DNA of 64,000 bases from Loktanella gaetbuli. GTDB lineage: Bacteria > Pseudomonadota > Alphaproteobacteria > Rhodobacterales > Rhodobacteraceae. Every line of letters starts with the position of its first letter. The first letter of the stretch is position 1. Made by a program: the position numbers and the translations under genes. Below, piece after piece: positions 1 to 7,860 of this stretch. The notes under the pieces were generated by a model. That model searched no databases and was not told the DNA's origin. It was given only the letters and a program-made list of their open reading frames with translations. The DNA lies in contig NZ_JAJATZ010000007.1 of NCBI RefSeq assembly GCF_020531945.1, positions 1 to 64,000 of the forward strand. The letters are read 5' to 3'.

Positions 1-26
1 GCGTGGTGTCCAAGATCGTCGAATAA
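1..26 (+). CDS. tuf: Elongation factor Tu, C-terminal fragment (gene enters from the left edge)
   Basis: Only the last codons are in the window, reading VVSKIVE followed by TAA at 24-26. EF-Tu proteins characteristically end in a GVVSKIxE-type tail, and a tuf gene commonly sits just upstream of rpsJ at the str/S10 junction, which is the case here (rpsJ at 1941). The assignment rests on eight residues and context, so it is good but not certain. EF-Tu delivers aminoacyl-tRNA to the ribosome. Confidence 0.75.
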
Positions 27-67
27 GCCGCACCGCGGGCATCGCCCGCAGCGACGACACACATCCG

Positions 68-98
68 AAAGGCCGCCCCCGAAAGGAGGCGGCCTTTT
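68..98 (+). terminator. Rho-independent terminator after tuf
   Basis: The stem AAAGGCCGCC (68-77) pairs with GGCGGCCTTT (88-97) around a C/A/G-rich loop and is followed by a short T run. It lies about 40 bases after the tuf stop and should end the str-operon transcript before the DUF1007 gene. Confidence 0.85.
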
Positions 99-185
99 GC
101 TTGGCGGTGGGCTTGCGTCGGAATCGGCATATCACCGCCACGTCATTGCCGTCAGATTGTCAGCACAGCCGCGATACCTTATGCG

Positions 186-839
186 ATGGACATGCGTCCT
201 AGACTGTTTGCCACTGCTGTTGCCTGTTGTTTCCCCACGGTTTCCGCCGTGGCGCATCCGCATGTTTTCGTCACGGCCTCTGTGACTGTCGTCTATACCG
301 ATGGTGTGCCGACGGCTGTCGAACTCAGCTGGCTGTATGATGATTATTTCTCGCTCTTGCTGACGTCCGATCTGGGAATCGATCTGGACGGTGATCTGGT
401 CCTGACCCCGCAAGAAGAAGCGATCCTGGCGCAGGCCGTGACGGAATGGCCCGCCGATTTCAACGGGGACCTAGAGGTCATGCAGAATGACGATGTTGTC
501 AGGCTTCTGCCCAAGCAGGATCACCGCATGGTCTTTGAAAACGGTCTTGTACGAGAGGTACATACCCGCCCGCTTGATCCCGGTCTGACGGGTGATCCGC
601 TGACGGTGCGGGTCTATGACCCATATTATTATGTCGCCTACGACTTGTTAGAACCCGTCAACATCACCGGCACGGACCAGTGTTCCAGCGCGGTGACACC
701 GCCCGATCTGCACAACGCCTACGCATTGGTCGAAGAACTGCTTTACGGTCGGCCCGCCAGCGATGTCGGTCCTGACGAGGAATTCCCCGCTGTCGGTGTG
801 GAATTTGCCGCAACCATCACGATCACATGCGAAACGTAG
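186..839 (+). CDS. DUF1007 family periplasmic protein
   Basis: The 217-residue protein has a signal peptide (about residues 1-23, ending near VSAVA) followed by HPHVF, the opening motif of DUF1007 proteins. The mature part is acidic with two cysteines near residues 162 and 215. DUF1007 proteins are often encoded next to NicO/RcnA-type metal permeases and are thought to assist metal handling in the periplasm; the molecular role is not established. It overlaps the downstream permease gene by 13 bases, so translation is probably coupled. No convincing Shine-Dalgarno sequence precedes the ATG, so the start is less sure than the frame. Confidence 0.85.
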   Translation: MDMRPRLFATAVACCFPTVSAVAHPHVFVTASVTVVYTDGVPTAVELSWLYDDYFSLLLTSDLGIDLDGDLVLTPQEEAILAQAVTEWPADFNGDLEVMQNDDVVRLLPKQDHRMVFENGLVREVHTRPLDPGLTGDPLTVRVYDPYYYVAYDLLEPVNITGTDQCSSAVTPPDLHNAYALVEELLYGRPASDVGPDEEFPAVGVEFAATITITCET

Positions 840-1741
840 TCTGGATTGCCATCGCGATCGGCGTCCTGGCTGTGGGCTGGGCCGTTTGGGGGGCGCTGGC
901 GGGTGCGATAGGGCAGTGGGCCAGTGCGACACAACGGGATGTCCAGAATGCGATGGCCGCCAGTCTGCGCGCCCTCAGGGGCGGGCAGCCCGGTGCGCTG
1001 GCCGGTTTGTGGACGCTGTGTTTCACCTATGGTTTTGTGCATGCCGCAGGCCCTGGACATGGCAAGCTGGTGATCGGTGGTTATGGCTTGGGTGCGCGCG
1101 TTCCAGTGGGGCGGTTGATGGGCCTCGCAGTTGTGTCCTCACTCGCGCAGGCCCTGTCGGCAGTCGTTCTGGTCTACCTCGCAATCTGGGTTTTTGGATG
1201 GGGGCGCGAACAGGTCGGCGGCGTCGCGGATGGTGTCATGGCACCGATGAGCTATGCAATGATCGCGGGTGTTGGCCTGTGGCTGTTCCTGCGCGGGGGC
1301 CGCAAGGCGCTGGCTTTCCGCAAGCCTGTCTCCGGTCACGTCGATCACCACGCCCACGATCATCATGACGGCGTCTGTGCAAGTTGCGGCCATGCGCATG
1401 CACCGACCCCCGCGCAGGCAGCCGGGATCCGTTCCGTCAGGGATGCGGTCGTGATCGTCGGTGCGATTGCAATCCGTCCGTGCACGGGTGCGCTGTTCTT
1501 GTTGATCCTGACATATGCGCTTGGGCTGGTCTGGGCTGGTATCGTCGGCGTTTTCATCATGGGGATCGGTACCGCCAGCCTGACGGGACTGGTTGCACTG
1601 ACGGCCGTCGGCCTGCGTGAAAGCGTGTTGTCCCAGGTCGCATCTGGCGCGGCCACCGCCCGGATTCTGGTTGCAGTCGAGATCCTGGTCGGTGGCGTCA
1701 TCGCACTGCTGGCGATGCAACTTTTGCTGGGCAGTCTGTAG
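827..1741 (+). CDS. NicO/RcnA-family nickel/cobalt (or zinc) transporter
   Basis: A 304-residue inner-membrane protein with about six or seven hydrophobic segments. The signature HAAGPGHGK (residues 72-80) belongs to the NicO family. A cytoplasmic-type loop at about 171-191 is packed with His, Asp and two Cys (HVDHHAHDHHDG, then CASCGHAH), a typical divalent-metal-binding region. A second half with RPCTGALFLL follows. The family exports or imports Ni2+/Co2+; the metal and direction cannot be read from sequence. It starts inside the DUF1007 gene, so the two form one operon lying between tuf and rpsJ. Confidence 0.88.
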   Translation: MRNVVWIAIAIGVLAVGWAVWGALAGAIGQWASATQRDVQNAMAASLRALRGGQPGALAGLWTLCFTYGFVHAAGPGHGKLVIGGYGLGARVPVGRLMGLAVVSSLAQALSAVVLVYLAIWVFGWGREQVGGVADGVMAPMSYAMIAGVGLWLFLRGGRKALAFRKPVSGHVDHHAHDHHDGVCASCGHAHAPTPAQAAGIRSVRDAVVIVGAIAIRPCTGALFLLILTYALGLVWAGIVGVFIMGIGTASLTGLVALTAVGLRESVLSQVASGAATARILVAVEILVGGVIALLAMQLLLGSL

Positions 1742-1831
1742 GCGGTCGATAATCCGCCGAAAATACCGTGTTCGCCAGAAAACGGGGTAGACTCCCCCCA
1801 AGTGACGCCCTATAGCGGCCAAATCCAACCG

Positions 1832-1854
1832 GGGTGCGCTGTGCGCGCCCTTTT
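1832..1854 (+). terminator. Hairpin plus T-run between the NicO gene and rpsJ (terminator or S10 leader attenuator)
   Basis: GGGTGCGC (1832-1839) pairs with GCGCGCCC (1843-1850) across a three-base loop and is followed directly by TTTT. It could simply end the NicO transcript, whose stop codon is 90 bases upstream. However, a plausible promoter (TAGACT near 1788 and TATAGC near 1811) lies before it, which would place the hairpin inside the rpsJ leader as an attenuator. The two readings cannot be separated by eye. Confidence 0.6.
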
Positions 1855-1940
1855 CCGTTGGACCATAAGACGCGACGAGGGTGCCGGATGAGCCTGCATC
1901 TTCCTCTCCGTTAGAGCCCTGCAAATAGGGGTGATGTCAC

Positions 1941-2252
1941 ATGGCAGCCAGCCAGAACATCCGCATTCGCCTGAAGGCGTTTGACTACCGCGTCCTCGAC
2001 GCCTCCACCGCAGAGATCGTTTCCACTGCAAAGCGCACCGGCGCATCCGTGCGTGGCCCGATCCCGCTGCCGAACAAGATTGAAAAATTCACCGTTCTGC
2101 GCGGTCCGCACATCGACAAGAAGTCGCGCGACCAGTTCGAGATCCGCACGCACAAGCGCTTGCTGGACATCGTCGATCCGACGCCGCAGACCGTTGACGC
2201 CCTGATGAAGCTCGACCTCGCCGCTGGCGTTGACGTGCAGATCAGCGTGTAA
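1941..2252 (+). CDS. rpsJ: 30S ribosomal protein S10
   Basis: The 103-residue protein has the normal S10 length and sequence: N-terminal QNIRIRLKAFDYRVLD, then the conserved GPIPLPNKIEKFTVLRGPHI and SRDQFEIRTHKR segments. S10 binds 16S rRNA in the 30S head and, as NusE, takes part in antitermination. It is the first gene of the S10 operon and is preceded by an AGGGGTGA ribosome-binding region. rplC follows 15 bases after the stop when its ATG start is used. Confidence 0.98.
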   Translation: MAASQNIRIRLKAFDYRVLDASTAEIVSTAKRTGASVRGPIPLPNKIEKFTVLRGPHIDKKSRDQFEIRTHKRLLDIVDPTPQTVDALMKLDLAAGVDVQISV

Positions 2253-2267
2253 GGGGGAGTGATCAAT

Positions 2268-3134
2268 ATGCTCCGCACAGGACTTATCGCAAAAAAGATG
2301 GGCATGACCCGTCTGTTCATGGAAGACGGCCGCCAGATTCCGGTGACCGTTCTGCAACTTGACAAGCTTCAGGTCGTGTCTCAGCGCACCGCCGACAAGC
2401 ATGGCTACACTGCTGTCCAGCTGGGCGCAGGCACAGCCAAGGTCAAGCGCGTTTCCCAAGCCATGCGTGGCCACTTTGCCGCTGCAAACGTCGAGCCCAA
2501 GCGCAAGGTCGCCGAATTCCGCGTTGCCGAAGAAAACATGATCAACGTCGGCGAAGAGCTGACCGCGAACCATTATTTCGAAGGCCAGTACGTCGACGTC
2601 TGTGGCACATCCATTGGTAAAGGTTTTGCCGGCGCGATGAAGCGTCACAACTTTGGCGGTCTGCGTGCCTCGCACGGTGTGTCCGTGTCGCACCGTTCGC
2701 ACGGTTCGGTCGGTCAGTGTCAGGACCCGGGCAAGATCTTCAAGGGCAAGAAAATGGCCGGTCACATGGGTTCTGCCCGCGTGACGACCCAGAACCTGCA
2801 GGTCATCCGTACCGACGCCGACCGTGGCCTGATCATGGTCAAGGGTGCCGTTCCCGGTTCCAAGGGCGGTTGGGTCACGATCAAGGATGCGGTGAAAAAG
2901 CCGACACCCGAGAACGTCATCTATCCCGCCGGTCTGAAGTCGCTGGACGACGAAGCCAAGCGTCTGGCCGAAGAAGCAGCAGCAGAAGCCGCAGCCGCTG
3001 AAGCCGCCGCAGCAGAAGCAGCAGCAAAAGCCGAACAGGAAGCTCTGGAAGCTGCCGAGGCCGAACTTGCTGCAGATGCGCCGACGACGGACGAAACCAA
3101 CGCTGCTGAAGGTGGTGACAACAATGAAAGCTGA
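2268..3134 (+). CDS. rplC: 50S ribosomal protein L3 with long Ala/Glu-rich C-terminal tail
   Basis: I chose the ATG at 2268 (MLRTGLIAKKMGMTRLF) over the in-frame GTG at 2259, because the AAGGGGGA ribosome-binding site (2251-2258) abuts that GTG but is well spaced from the ATG. Core L3 motifs are present, including the loop with RASHGVSVSHRSHGS and GQCQDPGKIFKGKKMAGHMG. The protein is about 288 residues against roughly 210 in E. coli. The excess is a C-terminal tail of about 65 residues dominated by Ala and Glu, probably helical, then an acidic polar end. L3 helps form the peptidyl-transferase region of 23S rRNA. The gene overlaps rplD by 11 bases. Confidence 0.97.
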   Translation: MLRTGLIAKKMGMTRLFMEDGRQIPVTVLQLDKLQVVSQRTADKHGYTAVQLGAGTAKVKRVSQAMRGHFAAANVEPKRKVAEFRVAEENMINVGEELTANHYFEGQYVDVCGTSIGKGFAGAMKRHNFGGLRASHGVSVSHRSHGSVGQCQDPGKIFKGKKMAGHMGSARVTTQNLQVIRTDADRGLIMVKGAVPGSKGGWVTIKDAVKKPTPENVIYPAGLKSLDDEAKRLAEEAAAEAAAAEAAAAEAAAKAEQEALEAAEAELAADAPTTDETNAAEGGDNNES

Positions 3135-3744
3135 TGCAATCAAACTTGACGGCGCATCCGCAGGGTCCGTGGACCTGGACGACGCCATCTTTGGTCTGGA
3201 GCCCCGCAAGGACATCCTGCACCGTGTCGTGCGCTGGCAGCGTAACAAGGCGCAGGCTGGTACGCACTCCACGCTGGGTCGGTCCGAAGTGTCCTACTCG
3301 ACCAAGAAGATCTATCGCCAAAAAGGCACCGGTGGCGCACGTCACGGGTCCAAGGGCGCGCCGATCTTCCGTCACGGTGGTGTCTACAAGGGCCCGGTGC
3401 CCCGTAGCCACGGTCACGAGCTGACCAAGAAGTTCCGCAAGCTGGGTTTGCGCCACGCGCTGTCCGCCAAGCAGGCGGCCGGTGAGCTGGTCATCATCGA
3501 CGCTCTGGCAATCGAGAACGCCAAGACGTCCACACTGTCCAAGCACGTGTCCGAGCGTGGCTGGAAGCGTGCGCTGATCATCGACGGTGCCGAGGTCAAC
3601 GCCGACTTCAGCCGTGCGGCACAGAACCTCGCCAACATTGACGTGCTGCCCAGCCAGGGTGCCAACGTCTATGACATCCTGAAAAGCGATACGCTGGTCA
3701 TCACCAAGGCCGGTATCGAAGCACTGGAGGCCCGTTTGAAATGA
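3124..3744 (+). CDS. rplD: 50S ribosomal protein L4
   Basis: The 206-residue protein begins MKADAIKLDGASAG and carries the L4 core, including the RGSKGAPIFRHGGVYKGP-like extended loop (here after GGARHGSKGAP) and the AKQAAGELVIIDAL segment. The longer in-frame start upstream lies within rplC and was rejected. L4 contributes to the exit tunnel and, in gammaproteobacteria, autoregulates the S10 operon; whether it does so here is unknown. The start lies inside the end of rplC and the stop overlaps rplW by ATGA (3741-3744), so translation is coupled along the operon. Confidence 0.97.
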   Translation: MKADAIKLDGASAGSVDLDDAIFGLEPRKDILHRVVRWQRNKAQAGTHSTLGRSEVSYSTKKIYRQKGTGGARHGSKGAPIFRHGGVYKGPVPRSHGHELTKKFRKLGLRHALSAKQAAGELVIIDALAIENAKTSTLSKHVSERGWKRALIIDGAEVNADFSRAAQNLANIDVLPSQGANVYDILKSDTLVITKAGIEALEARLK

Positions 3745-4037
3745 GCGCCAAGGCAGAACACTACGACGTGATCCGCAAGCCGATCATCACGGAAAAGGCC
3801 ACGCTGGCATCCGAAAACAACGGTGTTGTTTTCGAGGTCGCCATTGACGCCAACAAGCCGCAGATCAAACAGGCCGTCGAGGCCCTGTTCGGTGTAAAGG
3901 TCAAGGCCGTCAACACGACGATCACCAAGGGCAAAGTGAAACGCTTCCGCGGTTCGCTGGGCACCCGTAAGGACGTCAAGAAGGCCTACGTGACGCTCGA
4001 AGAAGGCAACACGATCGACGTCAGCACCGGTCTGTAA
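3741..4037 (+). CDS. rplW: 50S ribosomal protein L23
   Basis: The 98-residue protein shows the L23 pattern: HYDVIRKPIITEKAT at the N-terminus, then the KVKAVNTTITKGKVKR and DVKKAYVTL segments. L23 sits at the exit of the ribosomal tunnel and docks trigger factor and SRP. The gene overlaps rplD by four bases. It is the last gene of the operon here; a strong terminator follows within 25 bases, whereas in most bacteria rplB comes next. Confidence 0.97.
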   Translation: MSAKAEHYDVIRKPIITEKATLASENNGVVFEVAIDANKPQIKQAVEALFGVKVKAVNTTITKGKVKRFRGSLGTRKDVKKAYVTLEEGNTIDVSTGL

Positions 4038-4058
4038 TCAGACCCTCGCTACAAAACG

Positions 4059-4088
4059 AAAGCCCCCGCAGCGATGCGGGGGCTTTTT
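4059..4088 (+). terminator. Strong rho-independent terminator after rplW
   Basis: AAAGCCCCCGCA (4059-4070) pairs with TGCGGGGGCTTT (4075-4086) around a GCGA tetraloop, followed by a T-rich end. It closes the four-gene S10 segment and faces the convergent minus-strand gene ending at 4133. Confidence 0.93.
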
Positions 4089-4132
4089 GCATTTCAGGGC
4101 TTTCTCGCTGACCTTTTCGGTCAGTCTGTGCC

Positions 4133-4912
4133 TCAGCCTTCGGGCTGTGACACCAGCGTGATCATCGTGACGCCGTCCTCGACCGCGCTGACATTCACGA
4201 GGGTCGCACCACCTGCGCTCACGCCCATGAACTGTGTGCCGCTGCCGGGGATTTCGGTCGCCGTGACGTCGATACCGCGCCCGGAAATGACGTCCTGTAC
4301 CAGCGGCGTGACCTGCGCGACCGGCAATTCGACAAAGATGAACGGGTTGGACATGCTGAATCCGGGCAGATCATCGTCCAGCGCGCCAGTGTCGCGCATC
4401 GCGGTTTCAAGCGCATCGCCCAGCGTGCCGGGCGCCGTCGCCGGGGCTGCGGGTTCGGTCACGTCATCAACGCGGTCAAGAAAGAGCACGGTCACCTCGT
4501 AGCGGTCTGCATAGAGGTTGATCGTTTCCATGCGCACGCCATCCTGAAATTCGGTCAGATCTTCTGCACCGATATCGGGAAAGAGCTGGGCGAGAAACAC
4601 AAGCGCCTGTGGATCATCGGGTGCCCCCTCGAGGTGGACGACCTCGACCCCGTCAACGCTGGATGTGTAGGTTTCAGGCAGATCAGGCGCGCCCAGAATA
4701 TTGTCAGGTGACAGCGGAATCTCGACCAGATCGTCTGGTCCCCACAGCGACAGGACGCGGTCGCGTACCTCGGGCCAATCCGGGATTTCCAGAACGGTCT
4801 CGCTCTCGATCGTGCGCCATTCACCGTTTTCAGAGGTATCGACAATCTGACCCACGGCAGGCCCGGCCCCCACGATCGCGGCGCAAAGTGTGACTGTTTT
4901 CAAATTCTGCAT
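4133..4912 (-). CDS. Exported protein of unknown function, second gene of a two-gene operon
   Basis: I do not recognise this 259-residue acidic protein. The N-terminus MQNLKTVTLCAAIVGAGPAVGQ looks like a cleavable signal peptide. The mature part has no transmembrane segment or obvious catalytic motif. A central Pro/Ala stretch (AAPATAPG, near 155-165) may be a linker between two folded halves. Its ATG overlaps the stop of the upstream gene by one base (TGATG at 4912), so the two proteins are probably made together. The last stop is about 45 bases from the convergent rplW terminator. An envelope role is only an inference. Confidence 0.7.
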   Translation of the reverse strand: MQNLKTVTLCAAIVGAGPAVGQIVDTSENGEWRTIESETVLEIPDWPEVRDRVLSLWGPDDLVEIPLSPDNILGAPDLPETYTSSVDGVEVVHLEGAPDDPQALVFLAQLFPDIGAEDLTEFQDGVRMETINLYADRYEVTVLFLDRVDDVTEPAAPATAPGTLGDALETAMRDTGALDDDLPGFSMSNPFIFVELPVAQVTPLVQDVISGRGIDVTATEIPGSGTQFMGVSAGGATLVNVSAVEDGVTMITLVSQPEG

Positions 4913-5895
4913 CAGGGCATGTCCTCGAGTGCGTTGGTTGCATCAATATAAAGCTTGTGTGCCGCCAGCCAAAGCGGCGCGTTGTCGATGTAGGACGGGG
5001 TGACCAGCGATACGGTCGTCCCGTTTTCGCCAACCGTCATATAGGCGATGTATCGGCTTTCATCGGGGCGGGTCATGATCATGGACAGGCGGTTGAATTC
5101 GCGGGTCGTGTCCTGCGGGGTGTATCCCTCTGCGACCAGTCGATCGACAAAGTCCTGCCGCGGGTCATCCAGTCCGGCAGTGTCGGCGACACGCAGCACG
5201 ACGCTGCTGTCATCCAGCGATCCGGCGTTGCGCACGATCAGGTTGCCGTCGGGGCCATTATCGACGGTCAAGGCGCGATCGACCATCACGCTGAAATCGC
5301 CAAACGTGACCGGTTGTGTCGGCGTTAGTTGCCCCCATGGCGCATCGCTACCCAGGTAGGTCATGCTGCCCGCGATCAGATCGGAAAACGCGTTGGCACT
5401 GCTATCTGCGGGGCTGACCAGATAGCCATTGTTCCCTACGATGGCAAAGTAACGGATCAGGCGTTGGCCCGGTGCGAACGGGTCCGAAATGACCTGACGC
5501 CCAACCTCGAGGCCCTGCTGATTGGCGAACATCTGGTTTTCGAACATATCGACGCGGTCAAACTTGCTCTGCACCAGCAGCCAGTCAATGTGGAACAGGT
5601 CAAAGGTAATGTCGACACGGTCGATGTAGACCCGCCGCCCTTGCCATTCCAGCGTCAGCACATGGGTAGGTTCTGTCAGCAATCCCTGCGGATTGGCGGG
5701 GGGGCCGTCGGCACCCACCACGACCAGACCATCCATCGGAAACAGAAAGACGAAGTTGGGTTCGAGCTGGACCAGATCGTATTCGAGCGAATCGAGGTCG
5801 ACGGTTTGCGCAACAGCTGCTGTGGCCCCGGCCAGCGCAACCAGTGCGGCACCCCCCCAACCCAGAATACGCCGTCTGTTCGTCAGCATCTTCAT
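4912..5895 (-). CDS. Exported protein of unknown function, first gene of a two-gene operon
   Basis: Start chosen at 5895 (MKMLTNRRRILGWGG), behind an AAGGAGGTGAG sequence about 12 bases upstream; a start at 5889 is also possible. The export signal has an NRRRILG segment before a hydrophobic Ala-rich core and an AVAQ cleavage site. The twin arginines fit a Tat signal loosely, though Sec export is equally possible. The rest of the 327-residue protein is acidic and soluble, without a motif I recognise. It shares a TGATG junction with the next exported protein. Function unknown; the pair may act together in the periplasm. Confidence 0.7.
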   Translation of the reverse strand: MKMLTNRRRILGWGGAALVALAGATAAVAQTVDLDSLEYDLVQLEPNFVFLFPMDGLVVVGADGPPANPQGLLTEPTHVLTLEWQGRRVYIDRVDITFDLFHIDWLLVQSKFDRVDMFENQMFANQQGLEVGRQVISDPFAPGQRLIRYFAIVGNNGYLVSPADSSANAFSDLIAGSMTYLGSDAPWGQLTPTQPVTFGDFSVMVDRALTVDNGPDGNLIVRNAGSLDDSSVVLRVADTAGLDDPRQDFVDRLVAEGYTPQDTTREFNRLSMIMTRPDESRYIAYMTVGENGTTVSLVTPSYIDNAPLWLAAHKLYIDATNALEDMP

Positions 5896-6110
5896 CTTGC
5901 GTCGCTCACCTCCTTGAATGGCGCGGTGCAACCCCAGCGCGCATCACGAACCTTGCCCCGGAGTTGGTATCATGTCGACTACCCTCGTGGCGATTTCTTG
6001 TGTGTTCGGCTGGAAACGGCAATGCTGTCGGTGCAGAACGATGACGGCATGGTGGCTGTCTGGACGGCAGTGACCATTGCCCTGCGATGTGCCCGAGAGA
6101 GGATCCCCAG

Positions 6111-6845
6111 GTGTCACAGCTGACAACAGCCCCGCAGATGGACCTGCACCCGATGGGACAGGACGGTATTCTGGTGCGGTTCGGCGATGGGTTCGAGGTC
6201 GCCACGCAACCCGCCCTGACCGCTGCTAGGGTGATTGAGCACGCGAGGATCGAAGGCGTGGTCGAGATTGCGACCGCGCTTGCCTCTGTGCTGGTGCGTT
6301 TCGCGCCGGACCGGATTTCGCGGGCACAACTGGCAGATCGTCTGCGTGAGGTGCTGTTGCAGCCATCCGTTGACGCGGATGACGGGCCGAGGCGCCTTTG
6401 GACGATTCCGGCCGTTTTCGACGGCCCGCAATTGGCTGATGTGGCGCGCCACGCCGGTCTGACGGAAACGGCAGCGATAACCGCATTGACCGATGCGCAG
6501 CTCTCGGTGCTGGCCATCGGCTTTGCCCCTGGGCAGCCCTATCTGGGGTATTTGCCGGATGCATGGGACATGCCGCGCCAGACCGACCTCACGCCGCAGG
6601 TGCCAGCGGGTGCGCTGGTGACGGCCCTGCGCCAGCTTGTGCTGTTTGCCAATCCCAGCCCGACCGGGTGGCGCTGGATCGGTCGCTGTGCCTTTGTCCC
6701 GTTCCAGCCTGACCGCCCCGATCCCTTTGCATTGCAGGCGGGCGACTGCGTGCAGTTTGCTGCGACCGATGCCGGAACCATCGACCAATTACGTCGGAAC
6801 CAGCCCGATGGGCTGGGCGGTGCCACATGCGCGACGCTGACATGA
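6111..6845 (+). CDS. pxpB: 5-oxoprolinase subunit B (allophanate-hydrolase subunit 1 / KipI family)
   Basis: PxpB, PxpA and PxpC form the ATP-dependent bacterial 5-oxoprolinase that opens 5-oxoproline to glutamate. I place the start at GTG 6111, seven bases after AGAGAGGA; an upstream ATG at 6087 is possible but has a poorer site. The protein (244 residues) shows the family layout: a LHPMGQDGILVRFG-type start, the FAPGQPYLGYLP motif at about residue 145-156, and VPAGALVTA later. The stop overlaps the pxpC ATG by ATGA. Confidence 0.9.
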   Translation: MSQLTTAPQMDLHPMGQDGILVRFGDGFEVATQPALTAARVIEHARIEGVVEIATALASVLVRFAPDRISRAQLADRLREVLLQPSVDADDGPRRLWTIPAVFDGPQLADVARHAGLTETAAITALTDAQLSVLAIGFAPGQPYLGYLPDAWDMPRQTDLTPQVPAGALVTALRQLVLFANPSPTGWRWIGRCAFVPFQPDRPDPFALQAGDCVQFAATDAGTIDQLRRNQPDGLGGATCATLT

Positions 6846-7849
6846 CGATCCTGCACATCGACCAGGCTGGCCCGCTGATGACGGTGCAGGACATGGGCCG
6901 GCCGGGACGCATCGGTGTCGGGTTGTCGCCGGGTGGCGCAATGGACCGCGCTGCCTTGATCGAGGGGGCCGCGCTGCTGGGGCTGAGCGAGATTGTTGCC
7001 GGCATCGAGATGGCCGGGTTGGGTGGCACATTCCGCACCGATGCGCCGATGCGCTTTGCGCTGACAGGGGCCCGAATGGATGCGCAGATCGATGGCCAGC
7101 CGCTGCGCTGGAATGCATCGCACGTGCTGCATCCGGGACAGGACCTGCGGATCGGCGGTGTGCTGGCCGGGGCCTACGGCTATCTGGTTCCGGCGGGTGG
7201 CGTCAGGGGCGAGGGCGTGCTGGACAGCCGGTCAGCGCATCTGTCGGTCGGTCTGGGCGCACCTCTTGCGGCAGGTGATACGCTGGTGATCGGGCAGGAC
7301 CCGCAGCGCGACCGCCCGCCACAGATCATCACGCCCGAGGACCGCCTGTCAGGCGGATTGCTGCGGATCATGCCCGGCCCGCAAACGCAGATGTTCGATC
7401 CGGCCATGCGCCAGCGTCTGACGCAGATCACCTTTGGGCGCGGTGCCCGCAGCAGTCGCACGGGATCACCGCTTGACTACGATGGAAACCGCCTTGGGCC
7501 ATCAGGGTCGCGGGGGCCGGTGTCGGATTTTATCCGGGTGGGTGATGTGCAGATCACCGGTGACGGGACGCCGTTTGTGATGCTGGCCGAATGCCAGACC
7601 GTCGGCGGCTACCCCCGCATCGGTACGGTGATCGCAGACGACCTCTTGCGTGTCGCACAGGCAGCCAGCGGCGCGCCGCTGCGGTTTGAATGGGTCACCA
7701 TTGCACAGGCTGATGCGGCCTATCGCAGCGTCGGACAACGCCTGCGCGAGGCCGCGGCGCAGGTCAGGCCGCTGGTGCGTGACCCCGCTGACATTCCCGA
7801 CCTGCTGTCATATCAACTGATCGACGGCGTGACCGCCGGTGACCCATAG
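6842..7849 (+). CDS. pxpC: 5-oxoprolinase subunit C (biotin-dependent carboxyltransferase-like, allophanate-hydrolase subunit 2 family)
   Basis: The start at 6842 gives MTILHIDQAGPLMTVQDMGRP, the usual beginning of this family, and forms an ATGA overlap with pxpB; the ATG at 6827 was rejected. At 335 residues the protein has the expected length. Conserved pieces include GVGLSPGGAMDR, a central LRIMPGPQ segment, and the RTGSPLDYDGNRLGP and AECQTVGGYPRIGTV motifs. It works with PxpB and PxpA in 5-oxoproline hydrolysis. pxpA follows 11 bases later. Confidence 0.92.
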   Translation: MTILHIDQAGPLMTVQDMGRPGRIGVGLSPGGAMDRAALIEGAALLGLSEIVAGIEMAGLGGTFRTDAPMRFALTGARMDAQIDGQPLRWNASHVLHPGQDLRIGGVLAGAYGYLVPAGGVRGEGVLDSRSAHLSVGLGAPLAAGDTLVIGQDPQRDRPPQIITPEDRLSGGLLRIMPGPQTQMFDPAMRQRLTQITFGRGARSSRTGSPLDYDGNRLGPSGSRGPVSDFIRVGDVQITGDGTPFVMLAECQTVGGYPRIGTVIADDLLRVAQAASGAPLRFEWVTIAQADAAYRSVGQRLREAAAQVRPLVRDPADIPDLLSYQLIDGVTAGDP

Positions 7850-7860
7850 GAGCTAACGAC

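Noticed and set aside
1911..3272. Long minus-strand open frame across rpsJ-rplC-rplD
   Set aside because: It is the antisense shadow of well-recognised ribosomal protein genes and its product is low-complexity and unlike any family.
5972..6073. Possible 33-codon ORF in the gap before pxpB, with GGAG upstream
   Set aside because: Composition is Trp/Arg-rich and unlike a real protein; no support beyond a start and weak ribosome site.
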